NCBI RefSeq assembly: GCF_023343835.1
Contig: NC_064434.1
Span: 5,871,505 to 5,935,504 of the forward strand
Direction: 5' to 3'
From: Lagopus muta
Taxonomy: Eukaryota; Chordata; Aves; Galliformes; Phasianidae
DNA: 64,000 nt
The notes under the pieces were generated by a model. It had not been told where the DNA came from. It searched no databases and saw only the letters and a program-made list of their open reading frames with translations. This document shows, piece after piece, positions 23,585 to 36,700 of this stretch (position 1 is the first letter of the stretch; the number at the start of each line of letters is the position of its first letter). The translations under genes were made by a program, and so were the position numbers.

Positions 23585-26500
23585 CTGTGGGATGGGGATG
23601 GAGAGGGGTCAGCTGCAAGGATGGGGATGAGGTGGAGTGGGGATGGGGTCGGGAACAGGGACCAGGGATAGGGATGGGGATGAATCACATGTGGGAACAG
23701 GGATGGGATGGGATGGAATGGGAGTAGAATGAGGATAGGGATAGGGATGGGAACGGGACAGGAATGGAGATGGGGATGAGGACAGGGATGGGGTTGGGGA
23801 TGAGGATAGGGACAGGGATGGGGACATAGATGTGGTCGGGATGAGGACAGAGATGGGGATGAGGACAGGGATGGGATCAGAGATGGAGATGGAATGGGGA
23901 TAGGGATGGAGTCTGAGATGGGAATGAGACCAGGAATGGTGGGGGGGATGGGGATGAGGATTGAAATTGGAGTAGGGATGAAGACAGATGGTCAGGGCCA
24001 TCCCTGGACAGGAACAGGGACAGGGATGATGATGGGAGAGGAATGGGAATGGAGGTGGGGAAGAGGACGGACAGGGATGGGATTGGGGATGAAGTTGGGG
24101 ACGAGGATAGGGAAAGTGATAGAGACACAGATGTGGTCAGGGATGGAAAAGGAACGGAGATGGGGACAGGGATGGAGATGGGATGGGGATGGGGATAGGG
24201 ATGAGGATCGAAGTTTGGATGGGGATGAGGACACAGATATGGTCAGGGATGGGGACAGGAGTGAGGATGGGGACAGGGCTGGTGATGAGGTCAAAGTTGG
24301 GGTGACGAATGCGGACAGGGATGGGGAAGAACAGCAATGGGGACAGAGCTGGCTGCTCTCCATGCCCTGCACTCTTTCCAGCTGTGGCACTGGGGCACAG
24401 CTGCAGGGCCACCCCTGGGGTCTACCTAAGCTGCAGAGGCCACCAGCTCCTGGAGTTCAGGACATCTTCATGAGGGTTGGCTTCCAAGCCAAACTCCCAC
24501 AGCCCCGGTGGTGGTGCTGTCCAGCACTGCCATCCCAGTGTTGTCACTTGTTGTCACCCGCTGCCACCTGCTCACCTTGGCCGAAGCGGGCCATGCGGTA
24601 CACCTCCTCGGCGCCTCGGAAGCCCAGCATCCGGCACACCACGTCCCCATCCTTCTTATCCCAGCCATCATCGCACACCGTGCCCCAACGGCGGTCGTGG
24701 AAAACCTCCACGCGGCCCTCGTGGGGTCCCGAGCCGTTGGCCAACCGGATCAACCCCTCCTCGGCAGCAGCTGCTGGGGACAGAGGGGATGTCAGGGGAC
24801 ATGGGGGGACACGACGGGACACAGGAGTGATGGGGGGGTTGGTGGGGCATCACCGTGCGATGTGGTGTTGGAGATGTCCCACTGTGGTTGTCACCAAGGC
24901 CACCCCAATGGCTCACCATAGACCCTAAGGATCCCAGTGGCACCTCATGGATCCCTACGGCAGCCCAGTAGAACTCTACGGACTCCAACAGCATCCTACA
25001 ACACCCCAGTAGCACCCCATGGACTCCTGTAGCACCCCATTAGAACCCTACTGCATCCCAGTAGCACCCTATGGGACCCCAATAGCCTCCAGTACCCCCA
25101 GTGGCACCGCAACAGCACATTACAGTATCCCCATAGCCCCTCACAGATCTCTACGGGGTGCTAATAGAACCCTATGGATTTCTATGAACCCCCTCTATGG
25201 TATCCCGATAGCATCCCATGGACCCCTGTTAAGAATCTCCTGGGCCCTAATAGCACTCCTACAGCACCTGTGGTTCCCAGAGCACCCACAGACCCCTTAT
25301 GACACCACTTTGGTACACCACAGACCCCTATGGCAGCCCAATAGATCCCTACAGTACCCCAGTAGCACCCTATGGAAATAGAAGAGCCACTCAGGACTTC
25401 CAATACCACCCAGTATGACCCCATGGGCCCCCTGAATCACCCCAACTGAGCACCCAATGGATCCTAATAGCACTCCAACAGCACCCCAATAACGTCCTAC
25501 GCATACCTATAGTCTATCTTAGACCCAGCAGCCCCCTAATAGCACCCTATGGGACCCAGAGTCTCCCAGGAACCCTATGGCACACTACAGCATCCCAATA
25601 GCCCACTGCTGGACTTCTCTGGGATCTCGATAGAACCCTATGGATCTCTATGGAACTCTCAAAGCACCCCAATAGCAGCACCTCAGAGGGACACCAATAG
25701 CACCCTGTGGATCCCAAGTGAGCACCTCATGGTCCCCAACAGCATTCAAACACCTCCATAAGGACTCTCAGAACACCCCCAGAACCCAACAGCCAACCCC
25801 AGTAGCACCCTATGAGACCCCAATAGTCCCTCAGGACCCACAGGAGCACCTCGATAGAACACTATGGAACTTTAGAACCTCCAAGGACTCCTATGGCACC
25901 CTACAACATCCCAATAGCCTCCCATGAATCTCTGTGGGATCCCAGTAGAACCCTATGGATCTCTATGGAACCCCCAGAGCGCCCCAATACCATCTCATGG
26001 ACCCAGAATCCCAGCGTGGTTTGGGTCAGAAGGGACCTTACAGCCAACCCAGCCTCAACCTCTGCCAGAGGGACACCTCTTATAGACCAAAGCTCCATCC
26101 ATGGCCTTGGGTATCTCCAAGGATGGGGCACCCATGCTTCTTTGGGCAGCAGTGCCAGGGCCTCATTGTGAAGAATTTCCTCCTAGCATTTAACCCGAAT
26201 CTCCCTCTTTTCATTTCAAGTCATCACCCTTTGTATCAGCCAAGTGCCTCATACTCAGTAAGCCCCCAAATCATCATTCCTCATTTTTTCCTGTGTGTGT
26301 TTGCTTTCCCTGCACCAATTCCTTCCGACCCCCTCAATGCCTCCCTCTGACCCTCCCTCCCCAGCGAAGCCAAAGCAAAACAAGAAAGGAAAAGCTGAAG
26401 GGGAGAAACAAATCCTAGTGGCTGTGAAAACAAGGGCTGAGTCTTTGCAGCTGCACCGAGATAGCTTTGCTCTAATAGAGAACATCTGCCTGGTGAGGAG

Positions 26501-27666
26501 GGGGGACAGGATGCAAACCCACCCCAAGGGCCATGCAGATCCTTTTTGTTTGGGATAAGGATGCACGCATCCAGCTTCCAGCCGGGTCTGTGCTGGATGC
26601 ACCCATCCCATGTAACCATGTCCCATTTTAGGGGCATGAGTCATTGGGCATGGTGGGGATGGGTCAATGGTTGGACATGGTGACCTTGGAGGTTCTTGTC
26701 CAACCTCAATGGTTCTATGTGTGAGCATGGTGGGGATGGGTCAATGGTTGGACATGGTGACCTTGGAGGTTCTTGTCCAACCTCAATGGTTCTATGTGTG
26801 AGCATGGTGGGGATGGGTCAATGGTTGCACTTGCTGATCTTAGAGGTCTTGTCCAGCCTTAATGATTCTGTGATTCATCCTGGCGATGCTTTCCCAGCCT
26901 CTGATGCCCCAGGCTTGTTGCCTTGGTTTGCCAAACTATTTGGCTAATCCAAGATGCTGAGGATAAGGAGCAAACAGCATCAAAACCAAGAGCAGAGGGA
27001 CCATCCCCAGCGTGTCCTGTGGGGAAAAAGCAGCAGGGAACATCCATGGACACTCACCCATGTCGCTGCCTCGGTCTCCCTTCTCTCCCTTTGGTCCTCG
27101 ATCACCTGGGAAGAGAAAGAGTATGGGATATCAGCCTTGCTGAAAGGAGATGTGTGTCAGCCTCTAGCAAGGCAGTGGCTGCTGAACATGGAGCTGCTCT
27201 TGGGAAAAGAGCAATTTGCTGAGATCCCTCCCCTTGGTGGTGTGGGTGGAAAATTTAGGAGGAAAACAGATCTTTCTATCCCTTCCCAAGCAGAAGTGGT
27301 TCTGCCTCCCCAGCTTGGCACAAGGTTTCAGTGGGGTTGTAATGAGACGATCCTTCAGGTCCTTCTCAACCCAAGCCACTCTGTGACTCTGTGACCTCCA
27401 GACACAACTCAGGGAGCCCCAAATCCATGTGAAACACCCTTAGAATGCTGCATCAGCTGCTTTGTGGCTGTACACAACAGCTCCGGGTGCAGATAAAGGA
27501 TGAGAAGCAGAGGGGACCCCAGGGGCTGAGGGCGATGCTCCAACTGTCCCTTGGGATAACGGGAACCAAAAGCAGTGAGGTGCTGGAGCTGCTCCCCGAA
27601 ACGAGAAGCCCTCATCCCTCATCTGCCTGTAGGAACAACAACCAACATGCATGCACGTTTGGAGGA

Positions 27667-27716
<50 letters not shown>

Positions 27717-30700
27717 GCAAAAAAAAAAAAAAGCATGCAGGAAATTCTTGCCCTTTAACTTGGAGGCTCTGGGAAGCTGAGATCGCTCCCCCCGGGGCAG
27801 TCCCAGCTGTGTCAGCTGGAGGAAGGCTGCCTGCAGCCCGCACTGCTGATGGGAACCAGATGGCAGCAGAACCGAGAGCAGGAGAGAGGTGGGGGTGGGA
27901 CATGGCAGCGTGGGATGGTGTATGGGCACAGCCACAAGTGCCAGACTGTCACCCTATTGTGGGGGGTAGCAAAGGGGTTCCCAGGTCTCAGTGTTACGAG
28001 GTCACAAAGAGCTGAATTGCGTTGCACGCTGCAATCCCTGCAGGGCCCTACAGTGCATTGTATAGGGATTATCAGGGGAGATGCACGGGGGAGGGTGAAA
28101 CTCAAGGAACAGAAATGCCATATGCAACGCTGGGCAGAAGTGTCATGGTCTGAAAGTCTCAGTAAGGAATGTGGATCTATGATCTATAACCAGCTTGAAT
28201 CTGTGACTCTATGACTGCAGCACTGAAAACTTTCAGAAGAAGAAGATATTCAGGTTGGATACTGTGAAAAAGTCTGCCCAGAAAGGGAGTGATGCAGTGG
28301 CACAGCTGCCCAGGGAGGCAGTGGGGTCACCGTCCCTGGAGGTGTTCAAAGAGCAATGTGGGGGATGTGGCACTGAGGGATGTGGGCAGTGGGCACGGTG
28401 GGGTGGGCTGGGGTTGGGGATCTCAGAGGGCTTTTCCAACCTGAGTGATTCTATCATTTGATGATCAACTTGCAGAATAGGAAGGTGAGTAGAAAGATCA
28501 GTGCACAATAGGAGCTGGTCATGGTGGACACAAGAATGAACATGGGCCATCATGTGTACTTGCTGCTAAGGAGGCTCACGGGGATCCCACCCATGGTCAC
28601 GGCCATTTCCCACCCATAGAATCATGGAATCATGGAATCACTGAGGTTGGAAAATTCCTCCAAGATCACCAAGTCTGACCCCAAGCCATCCCCATCATGC
28701 CCACTAACCATGGCCCTCAGTGGTCTGGATGGAGGAAGGGATGCTGTTAGGGCGCCTTGATGGATGCAGCTCTTGCTGCCCTTTAAATTCAGTCCCAGAC
28801 AGAACCTCCTGCTTTGCCTGCATGAAGAGGAACCTCTCGTTGCCCCAAATTTCCCCCCACCTCTGGTTAATTTACTACTTTCCCTCCCAAGCACGCTCCC
28901 TGCACAGCATTCCCTGGGACAGCATAAAGACAACTGATTTATGCTCACTTTCCAGAATGGCTTTTCCCATTTGGAAATGGGGGAAATAATCCCTTCCTGG
29001 GGTGATTTGGAGGGAAAATACATTGAGGAGAGGAAAATAGTGACGAGAGGAAATAGGCAGGAAAGGAAAGCCATCCCTCAGGGTGTCTGCAGCGTTTGGT
29101 ACATTTTTCTCCAATACTGTGACCCAGGAATTTTGGGGAGAACTTCCTACAGTGGGGACAGCCGGGGTTTTTGGGGAGAGCCTTGTTGCTCACCCCTCCT
29201 GCTATAGGGTTAGGGTTGTGACAGGGGTGCCTGGTGCCTCTGCTTGAAGCCCCAGCTTGGAGCACTGCCTCACCCCGGGTCTGTTTCCTATAAATTTCAG
29301 AGAATCCCATAAACCGTAGAAATTCAGCACTTGCTGCCAACGTGCTTTGTGATTTATTGGAGAAGGGTTGGGGAGAAGCCCCCTGATCCTGGAAGATTTG
29401 GGATTTCATTGGGACCCGGGGCTGCCACAGGGTGGGACATATCTGTCATGGAGGGGTGGGACAGGGATGGGACAGGAAGGACTCAGAGGTGGTGGCATCC
29501 CTGGGTATAGGGATTGCTCCATAGCAGCAAGGAGATGCTAGCTAGAATCAGTAGACACCCATATACACACACATATAGATGCAATTAAAAACTTCACCAC
29601 TGCCTCTGGTGCCATCCAACTTTCTGCTTTCCATACCCAAGAGCAGAAGTGCTCAGTCTCCCTGGGCGAGGGGACTTGAGCTGCAGAATGGCTTTGGAAA
29701 TGTGTTGGAGAGCTAACAGGGGAATCGTAGAATCACTGCAGTTGGAAAAGATGTTTAGGATCATCAATCCCAAAGCCAACCTATCAACACCATGGCTGCT
29801 CATAGGATCATAGTATCGTTAAGGTTGGAAAAGACCTTTAACATCATCAAGTCCAACTGCTGCTGAGAAGTGGCCATGGTTCTTGCTGTCATAGATCCAG
29901 AGTCCCAGAATCCCAGAATACTTTAGATTGGAAGAATACCAAGCCCTGACCCAACCACCATCACCATGGAGATGCTCCAGAGGATCAGGAACAGACTGAG
30001 GGCATTTCACCAAAGGAAACTGGTGCAGAAAACTGCTGGAAGAGACAAAGAACGTGGATGGGGACATCCCCAAAAAGGGACAGCTGGAGCCAGGGCGGTG
30101 CCACATCTCTGGGCTGGGCTCTTCCTGCCTCCTCCATTTTGGGATGGAAAGAGCCTGTTTTGGGAGCTGGCTTCACCCATCCCGATTTAGGCTCCAGCAC
30201 TGAGGAGTTTCTTTTAAAAGGTCCCCTGGGTGTGCCTTGCCTTGCTGTGTGCGGGCGCCTTCCGTGCTCAAACCACAGCGAGTCAGGAAGGGAGCACAAA
30301 AACAAAGCTCTTCACTCCTGTTGCTTTCTATAGGGAGCATCCCCACGCTCAGCCATCCCAAAGCAGAGGTTCTGTGCCCCCATAGCAGTGCTTCCCCTCC
30401 ACATCCAAGAAGCCCCTGATGTGCCCTTTCACTCCCGTGGTACTAAGGGATGTGGGTTAGGAATAGCATTCAGCAGCTCAAGCTGATGGTTTGGTCAACG
30501 TGAAAATCTTTCCAATCCAATGACTCCATGGTTTAGTGGGTTGGTGGTGATGGGTTGATTTGGTGATCTCAGTAGTCTTTTCCAGCCTTAATGACCCAAT
30601 AATTCTATGTCCTAGAGGCTGGTCCTTACCTTTGATCCCAGTCCTATTGGTCCTTACCTTTGAATCCCCGCATCCCAGCTGGACCCATAGGGCCAAAGTC

Positions 30701-33700
30701 TCCTTTGTCCCCCTTCAAGCCACGTGGTCCTGGTAGTCCTCTCTCCCCAGGCATCCCTGGAGCAAGGACAGAAGCAAAGGGGTCACGGTGCAGCACAGGA
30801 ACCACTCCATGAGAGCCCCCCACCCTCGGCACTGAGCTGAGCCCCTCTTGGGCTGACCTTTCTGGGAATCCCAGGGTTTTCCTCTGGTTTGAAGAAGGAA
30901 AAGCCACCGAGATGAACTTGGGTTCCAGAGGACATGGGGACTGAATTCTGAGCTGCGCTATGGGGCATCACAGCGGGGCAGGAGCTGGCCCTGATTTGGG
31001 AGCAGGAGGGCAGAGCTGCAGCGCTATGGGGATTTTACCCCAACTGCATCCAAAAATGCACCGGAAAAAAGCGAGGTGGAGAAAGACCCCAAAATAGCAG
31101 CTCTGCCCATAGGTGAACCCTCCAGAGACCGTTTTGTTTTTCTGTTTAAAGAAAAAATAAAGAAGGAAAAAAAAAGAAAAAAAAAAAAGAAAAGGAAACA
31201 AACCAGATGATGTATTTCTGATGCTTGTAACGCCCAAGAAAAACAGCCATGAATCTGTCAGCACATAAAAAAAATATATCTGTTGGTGAAAGGAGTGTGG
31301 GCAGCCAGCGCTGGGGAGAGCAGCTGGGTTTCCACCACCAGGGGGATGTAGGGCATTAAAACGGGGCTGGGGGGTGTCCAAGGCTCTGAGCCCCTCTGCT
31401 GTGACACTGGCAGCCCCATGTGGGTCAGGGTGATGGGATCCTGGCACTGCTGTGCATCCGCATCCTGTATGTAAACCCACCACTTCTGGGTTGGGCTGAA
31501 AATGAGAACCAGGCTCACGATGAGGCCAATTTCTCAGGGTATGTGATGGTCTTCTCTTGTATTTTCAATTGAATTTGTCTCGGAAACAATGGTTTGAATT
31601 AAGAAGGGGGAAAAAAAAAAAAGCAAAAACAAAAGCATTCTTGGCATTGAAGAAAGCATCCTATGAAACATCCCTAAGCATCAGTGTCCCACAGAAGGAG
31701 GAGCCCAGGGGCTGCCCCATAAGTCCTTACCTCGCAGGCCGGGTGGGCCGGGCCGGCCAGGCTCCCCCTCCATCCCTTCATGGCCAGGGTCTCCCTTGGG
31801 TCCTGGGGGCCCTGGAACGCAATGGGGTTGGTTGCAATGGTGTCCATGTGGGGTCCCTTAGCTCTGGCTACAGGACACTGCCAGCAGCCCCGTCCCCTGC
31901 TCTGTGCATGTTAAAGGACCGTAGTAACTCCATCAACCTCAGCTGCTTTGTGCATATAGATGTGTATAGAATTATCGTAAGTATCACCCTGTTTTTCCTC
32001 TTCCTTCACCTCGTATCTCCCACCTGCATGTGACCTGAAAGGAAACTTCAGTTTTTGCTGGAATTTCCTTTCGAGCAAAATTTGTGACATCTCCACTGAA
32101 ATATCTTCCAGGAAAGAAATAATAAATAATAATTTTTTTTTTCTTTCTTTTTCTTTTTTTTTTTTTTTAAAGCTCTTTGGAAATACTGAGATGAGCCTTT
32201 AGGAGTGGATTTACAGCACAGACATCACCCCTGGCTGGGAACAAACCATTGGTGATCATTTTTGTTGTGAGTGAGCAGAAAGTCCAAGCAGTGACAGAGC
32301 CTTGCAAGGGGCCAACTCCATGAAGCTGAAAACAATTATGGGCTGAATCTGCTGGAAGAACTTGGACAGAAAAGAAATGATTCATGGGATAACTGAAAAT
32401 AGGGCAGAGAGAGGTCTGGAGGGTCATTTGGTCACTGTCCTACCACGCCAGGGTGATAACTGGAAACCATAAAACTCTGTTTTCCTAGAAACCCAAAAAG
32501 CCACAGTCTGACAGTTGTGCAGAAAAACAACAGCCAGCCGTGGCAGTGATGAGGGATCACAGAATGATTAAGGTTGGAAAAGACCTCTAAGATCACCAAG
32601 CCCAACTGTTGATCCACCATCACCATGCCCACTAACCACGTCCCTTAGGGCCAGGATTGGGAGAGGGGGGCACTCAGCAGTCCTAAATAAGGTTAAGGAC
32701 TTATGAAACTAAGAAATTAAAGGATTAAGAAATTAAGAGCGGTGCCCTGTGGTTTGCCAGGGGGATGACGTGCAGTGGGGTTGGCAGAGGGATGCAGCAA
32801 CATGGACACCCTGCCATGGGAATGGGTCTGCTGGGAAAAACTGAATAGATGGGTGAAAAAACTAAGAAATAGGAAGGATATGGATGCATGTATGGGTGGT
32901 GCTATGTACAGCCATTGATTTTCTGTGCCCTGAAAGAGCAAGAGGGAGGCCATGTCCTGTTCATGCACCCATTATGGGCACCTCTTGGCCGGGTGGTTGT
33001 AGTTGCTTCAGTGCAACCCTTCTCCTCATCCTTATCTTCATCATCTTATCATCTCATCATCTCATCATCACCATCACATTCTCTCAACATTATCTCATCA
33101 TTATCATCTTATTCCATCCCATCCCACCCCATCCTATCTCATCCTTTCCTATTCCATCTCATCCTATCCCATCTCATCCTATCCTATCCTATCCTATCCT
33201 ATCCTATCCTATCCTATCCTATCCTATCCTATCCTATCCTATCCTATCCCATCCCATCCCATGCCATCCCATGCCATGCCATGCCATCCCATCCCATGCC
33301 ATCCCATGCCATGCCATGCCATGCCATGCCATGCCATGCCATGCCATGCCATGCCATGCCATCCCATCCCATCCCATCCCATCCCATCCCATCCCATCCC
33401 ATCCCATCCCATCCCATTCTATCTCATCCCATCCCATCCCCTTCCCCCCTCTCTCCATCCCAGATAGCCTTCCATGGAACATCAGGGAGGCCAAGGGCAC
33501 AGACAGGTGAAGATAGCACAAGGTTTCATGGAAGATGGCCACGGGCGACTATCAACCATGTCTGCTCCATAAGACCTGGGGACTGGAGAACACAGCCAGG
33601 GACAGGATGTGCTGCACTTGTCCCACATTCCCTTTCCCTAAAACCAGAGGTCAGACACAGTCCTGGGGACAGCAAATTTGTTAGCTGGCTCCAAGATTTA

Positions 33701-36700
33701 CTCATCCTTCAAAGCTGTTCTCACAATGAGCCCAGTGGTCCATCAGCCACCACAGCATATCCTAGAGGACAACCTGATCTAGTGGGTGCAATCCTGCTCA
33801 CAGCAGCTTGGGACTAGTTGATTTTTAATATCCCTTCCATCCCAACCATTTCATGATTCTATGATTCTGGGACTCTTTGACCCTTAAAGATCTTTCCAAC
33901 CCAACCATTCTATGGCTCTATGATCTTTAATGACCCTTCCAATCCAACCATTCCGCGGGCTCTATGATCTTTAATGACCCTTCCAACCCAACCATTCCAT
34001 GGGCTCTATGATCTTTAGTGACCCTTCCAACCCAACCATTCCATGGCTCTATGATCTTTAAGGTCTCTTCCAACCCAATCCTTTCTGTGGTTCTAAGATC
34101 TTCAAGGTTCCTTCCAGCCTAATCATTCTATGATTCTATGGTTCTATGATTCTGCTGTCAGGTGGCTGAAGCTGCTGCAGCTCCAGATGCTGCAAAGCCA
34201 CATTTGTCCCCTCCTGGCTCAGATAACAGCCAGACAGATCCAGTGTCTTGGCAGCCCCTGCACTAAAATCTGGTATTTTGGCAAGGAGCACCAGGAAAAT
34301 GCTCATCATGGACTGAGGACATTGGAATTGGGAGCTGGTGTGAATTGGATCCCACTGAATCTGCTCATGTTTCAGCCAATGAAAACCCATCTGTCCATGA
34401 TGTGACTGAGGAGCAGCAAGAGGAGCACCTCTGTGCTGGGTGTGCATATATCACTGCCTAAGACAGTAATATCATAATTGGCAAAAAAGGATCTCTGCAA
34501 AACTAGGGGCAGTGGTCAAGAGAGGATGGGTTGGTTATTTGGTATGGGCTGCAGGTAGAGATGAGAACATGGGAAGGGAAACCTGCAAAGAAGAAGATCA
34601 TAGAATCATAGAACGTCTTGGGTTGGAAGGGACCTCAGAGATCGATGAGTTGGTTGCCAGCCATTGAATCAGGCACCACATCAGGCTGCTCAGCCCCCAT
34701 ACATGACTCTGGGCACCTCCAGGAATGGGCACCCACAGCTTCTCCGGGCAGCAGCGCCAGGGCCTGACCACTCTGTGAGTGAAAAATTTCCTCCAACATC
34801 TTATATGTGGTATACATAATAGATATCTGATAAGGATATGTGGTTAAGCAAGTGATGTGATGGGTGATGAGTGAAGGCACCTGGTGGGAAATGTTCTGCT
34901 TGACCACTGCAGCAGCACACAAAGCCCTCTGCCTGCTGCACTCAGCCCAGTCTGTGGTCAGCAGGGACCTGGCAGAGGTTTAACCAGTGAGAAAATCCCA
35001 GGAGCTCCCTAATGTGGACCAGAGAGAACTTGGAGGGACACTGATAGAGCATCCAAGGTGATGGAGACGCCTGGACACCACACAGACCTAGAGTTGGACT
35101 AGATGTTCTCCAGATGTCCTTTCCAACCCCTACGATTTTGTGGTTCTGTGATGGATTTGGTGCATGCCAGCGTTCCTGAGATGCCTCCAAAGGAAATCCC
35201 CATGCCACCAGGGCCACCCAAAGCACCAAGGACACCCCCACTGCAGCGGAGTTGGACCAGATGGCCTTTAAAAGTCCCTCACAACTCAAACCGTGCTATG
35301 ATTCTCAGCGCCAACCAGGATGCTGCTTACCAAAGGATCTCGACCTACCCCGTATGACGGAGATGTTCTTCAGTGCAATGGAGTGCTCCCAGTCCTTGAG
35401 ACGCAGGTCCTCCGTCACGTTGCCGAGGATGGCCAGCTCGTGCTTCAGCTGCTCCTCCATGGCGATGTGGATGAGCCGCATCCGCCGGGCGTCCTCAGTG
35501 GCATTGCTGATCAGTACCTGCAGGTCCTGGATGCGGCTGTGGTGGACGTTGACATCGTAGGAGAAGGTCCTGTTCATGGCATCGGCGGCTCCGCTGACGG
35601 CTGTCACTTGCTCGCTCAGACCCTCCAGCCTGCTGCCCAAGTGGCTCAAGAGGTGTTCGTGGTGTTGCAGCAGCAGCCGGCTGTTGTTGCTTTCCACTGA
35701 GAGCTTGTAGAGCTCCTGCTGGGCTGCATCGCCCTGCAGGGCCAGGCTGTCCCACAGATTGGCCACGGCCCTATCGGTTTGGCCAGCCTGGGTCTGCAGG
35801 CTCCACAGAAGGCCTTCCAGCTTCTGCAGCGAGCCCGTCATGAGGAACAAGGAGTCCGAGTGGTTCTGGAGAAGGTCCTGGAGCCTCCAGATGTGATCCA
35901 TCACATCCCCTTTCAGAGGGAGGTGCAGCAGCTTCAGTTGCATGTCCCGGAAACTCTCATTGAGGCGGTTCACATTCCCCATCAACGCCTTCAGGTCCTC
36001 AGGAGAAGTCTGCGGCCTGGAGACTGCGAGGGAGAGAAGGGAAAGGGGCATCAGGAAGCACCCCAAGGAGATGGGGCTTGGCAGAGGTGTGCACATAGCA
36101 TTTGGGCATCTCCCGTTCTGAGGTGCTCCACTGATCCATCTATCCACCCATCCATCCGTCCACTCATTCACCCACTCATCCACCTACCCATCCACTCATC
36201 CACCTACCCATCCACTCATCCACCTACCCATCCACTCATCCACCTACCCATCCACTCATCCACCTACCCATCCACTCATCCATCTACCCATCCACTCATC
36301 CATCTACCCATCCACTCATCCACCTACCCATCCACTCATCCATCTACCCACCCACTCATTCATCTACCCATCCAACAATCCACCACTCATCCACTCATCC
36401 ATCTACCCATCCACCCATCAATCCATCCATACATCTACCCATCATCCATCCACTTATCATCACAGAACCTCAGAACCCCAGGGTGCTTGGGGCTGGAGGC
36501 ACCCCTGGATCCTTCTGGTCCTCCCCTCCACCCCACCACTGCAGGACTGCCCAGAGCAGTGTGCCCAGCACCTCAGCCAGGGGCTGTGGGCGATGCCCAA
36601 GCAGAAGTCCCCTCAGCTCTCTACTCCCTGTGCCAAGGCTCTGGCATCTGCCTGCACACCAGTGCTGCTGATGGGCAGAGAGGAGCTGCTGAGCTCCAGG

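Noticed and set aside
23894-24928. 344-codon plus-strand frame rich in Gly, Met, Glu and Asp
   Set aside because: It is the translation of the GGGATG/GGGACA minisatellite plus the antisense of an SRCR exon.
32884-33817. Long overlapping open frames reading PSHPI-type protein
   Set aside because: They follow the pentanucleotide array: all forward frames are open because the repeat has no stop in any phase.
36137-36455. CRISPR-like regular repeats
   Set aside because: Units are contiguous with no unique spacers, in a vertebrate intron; it is a minisatellite.
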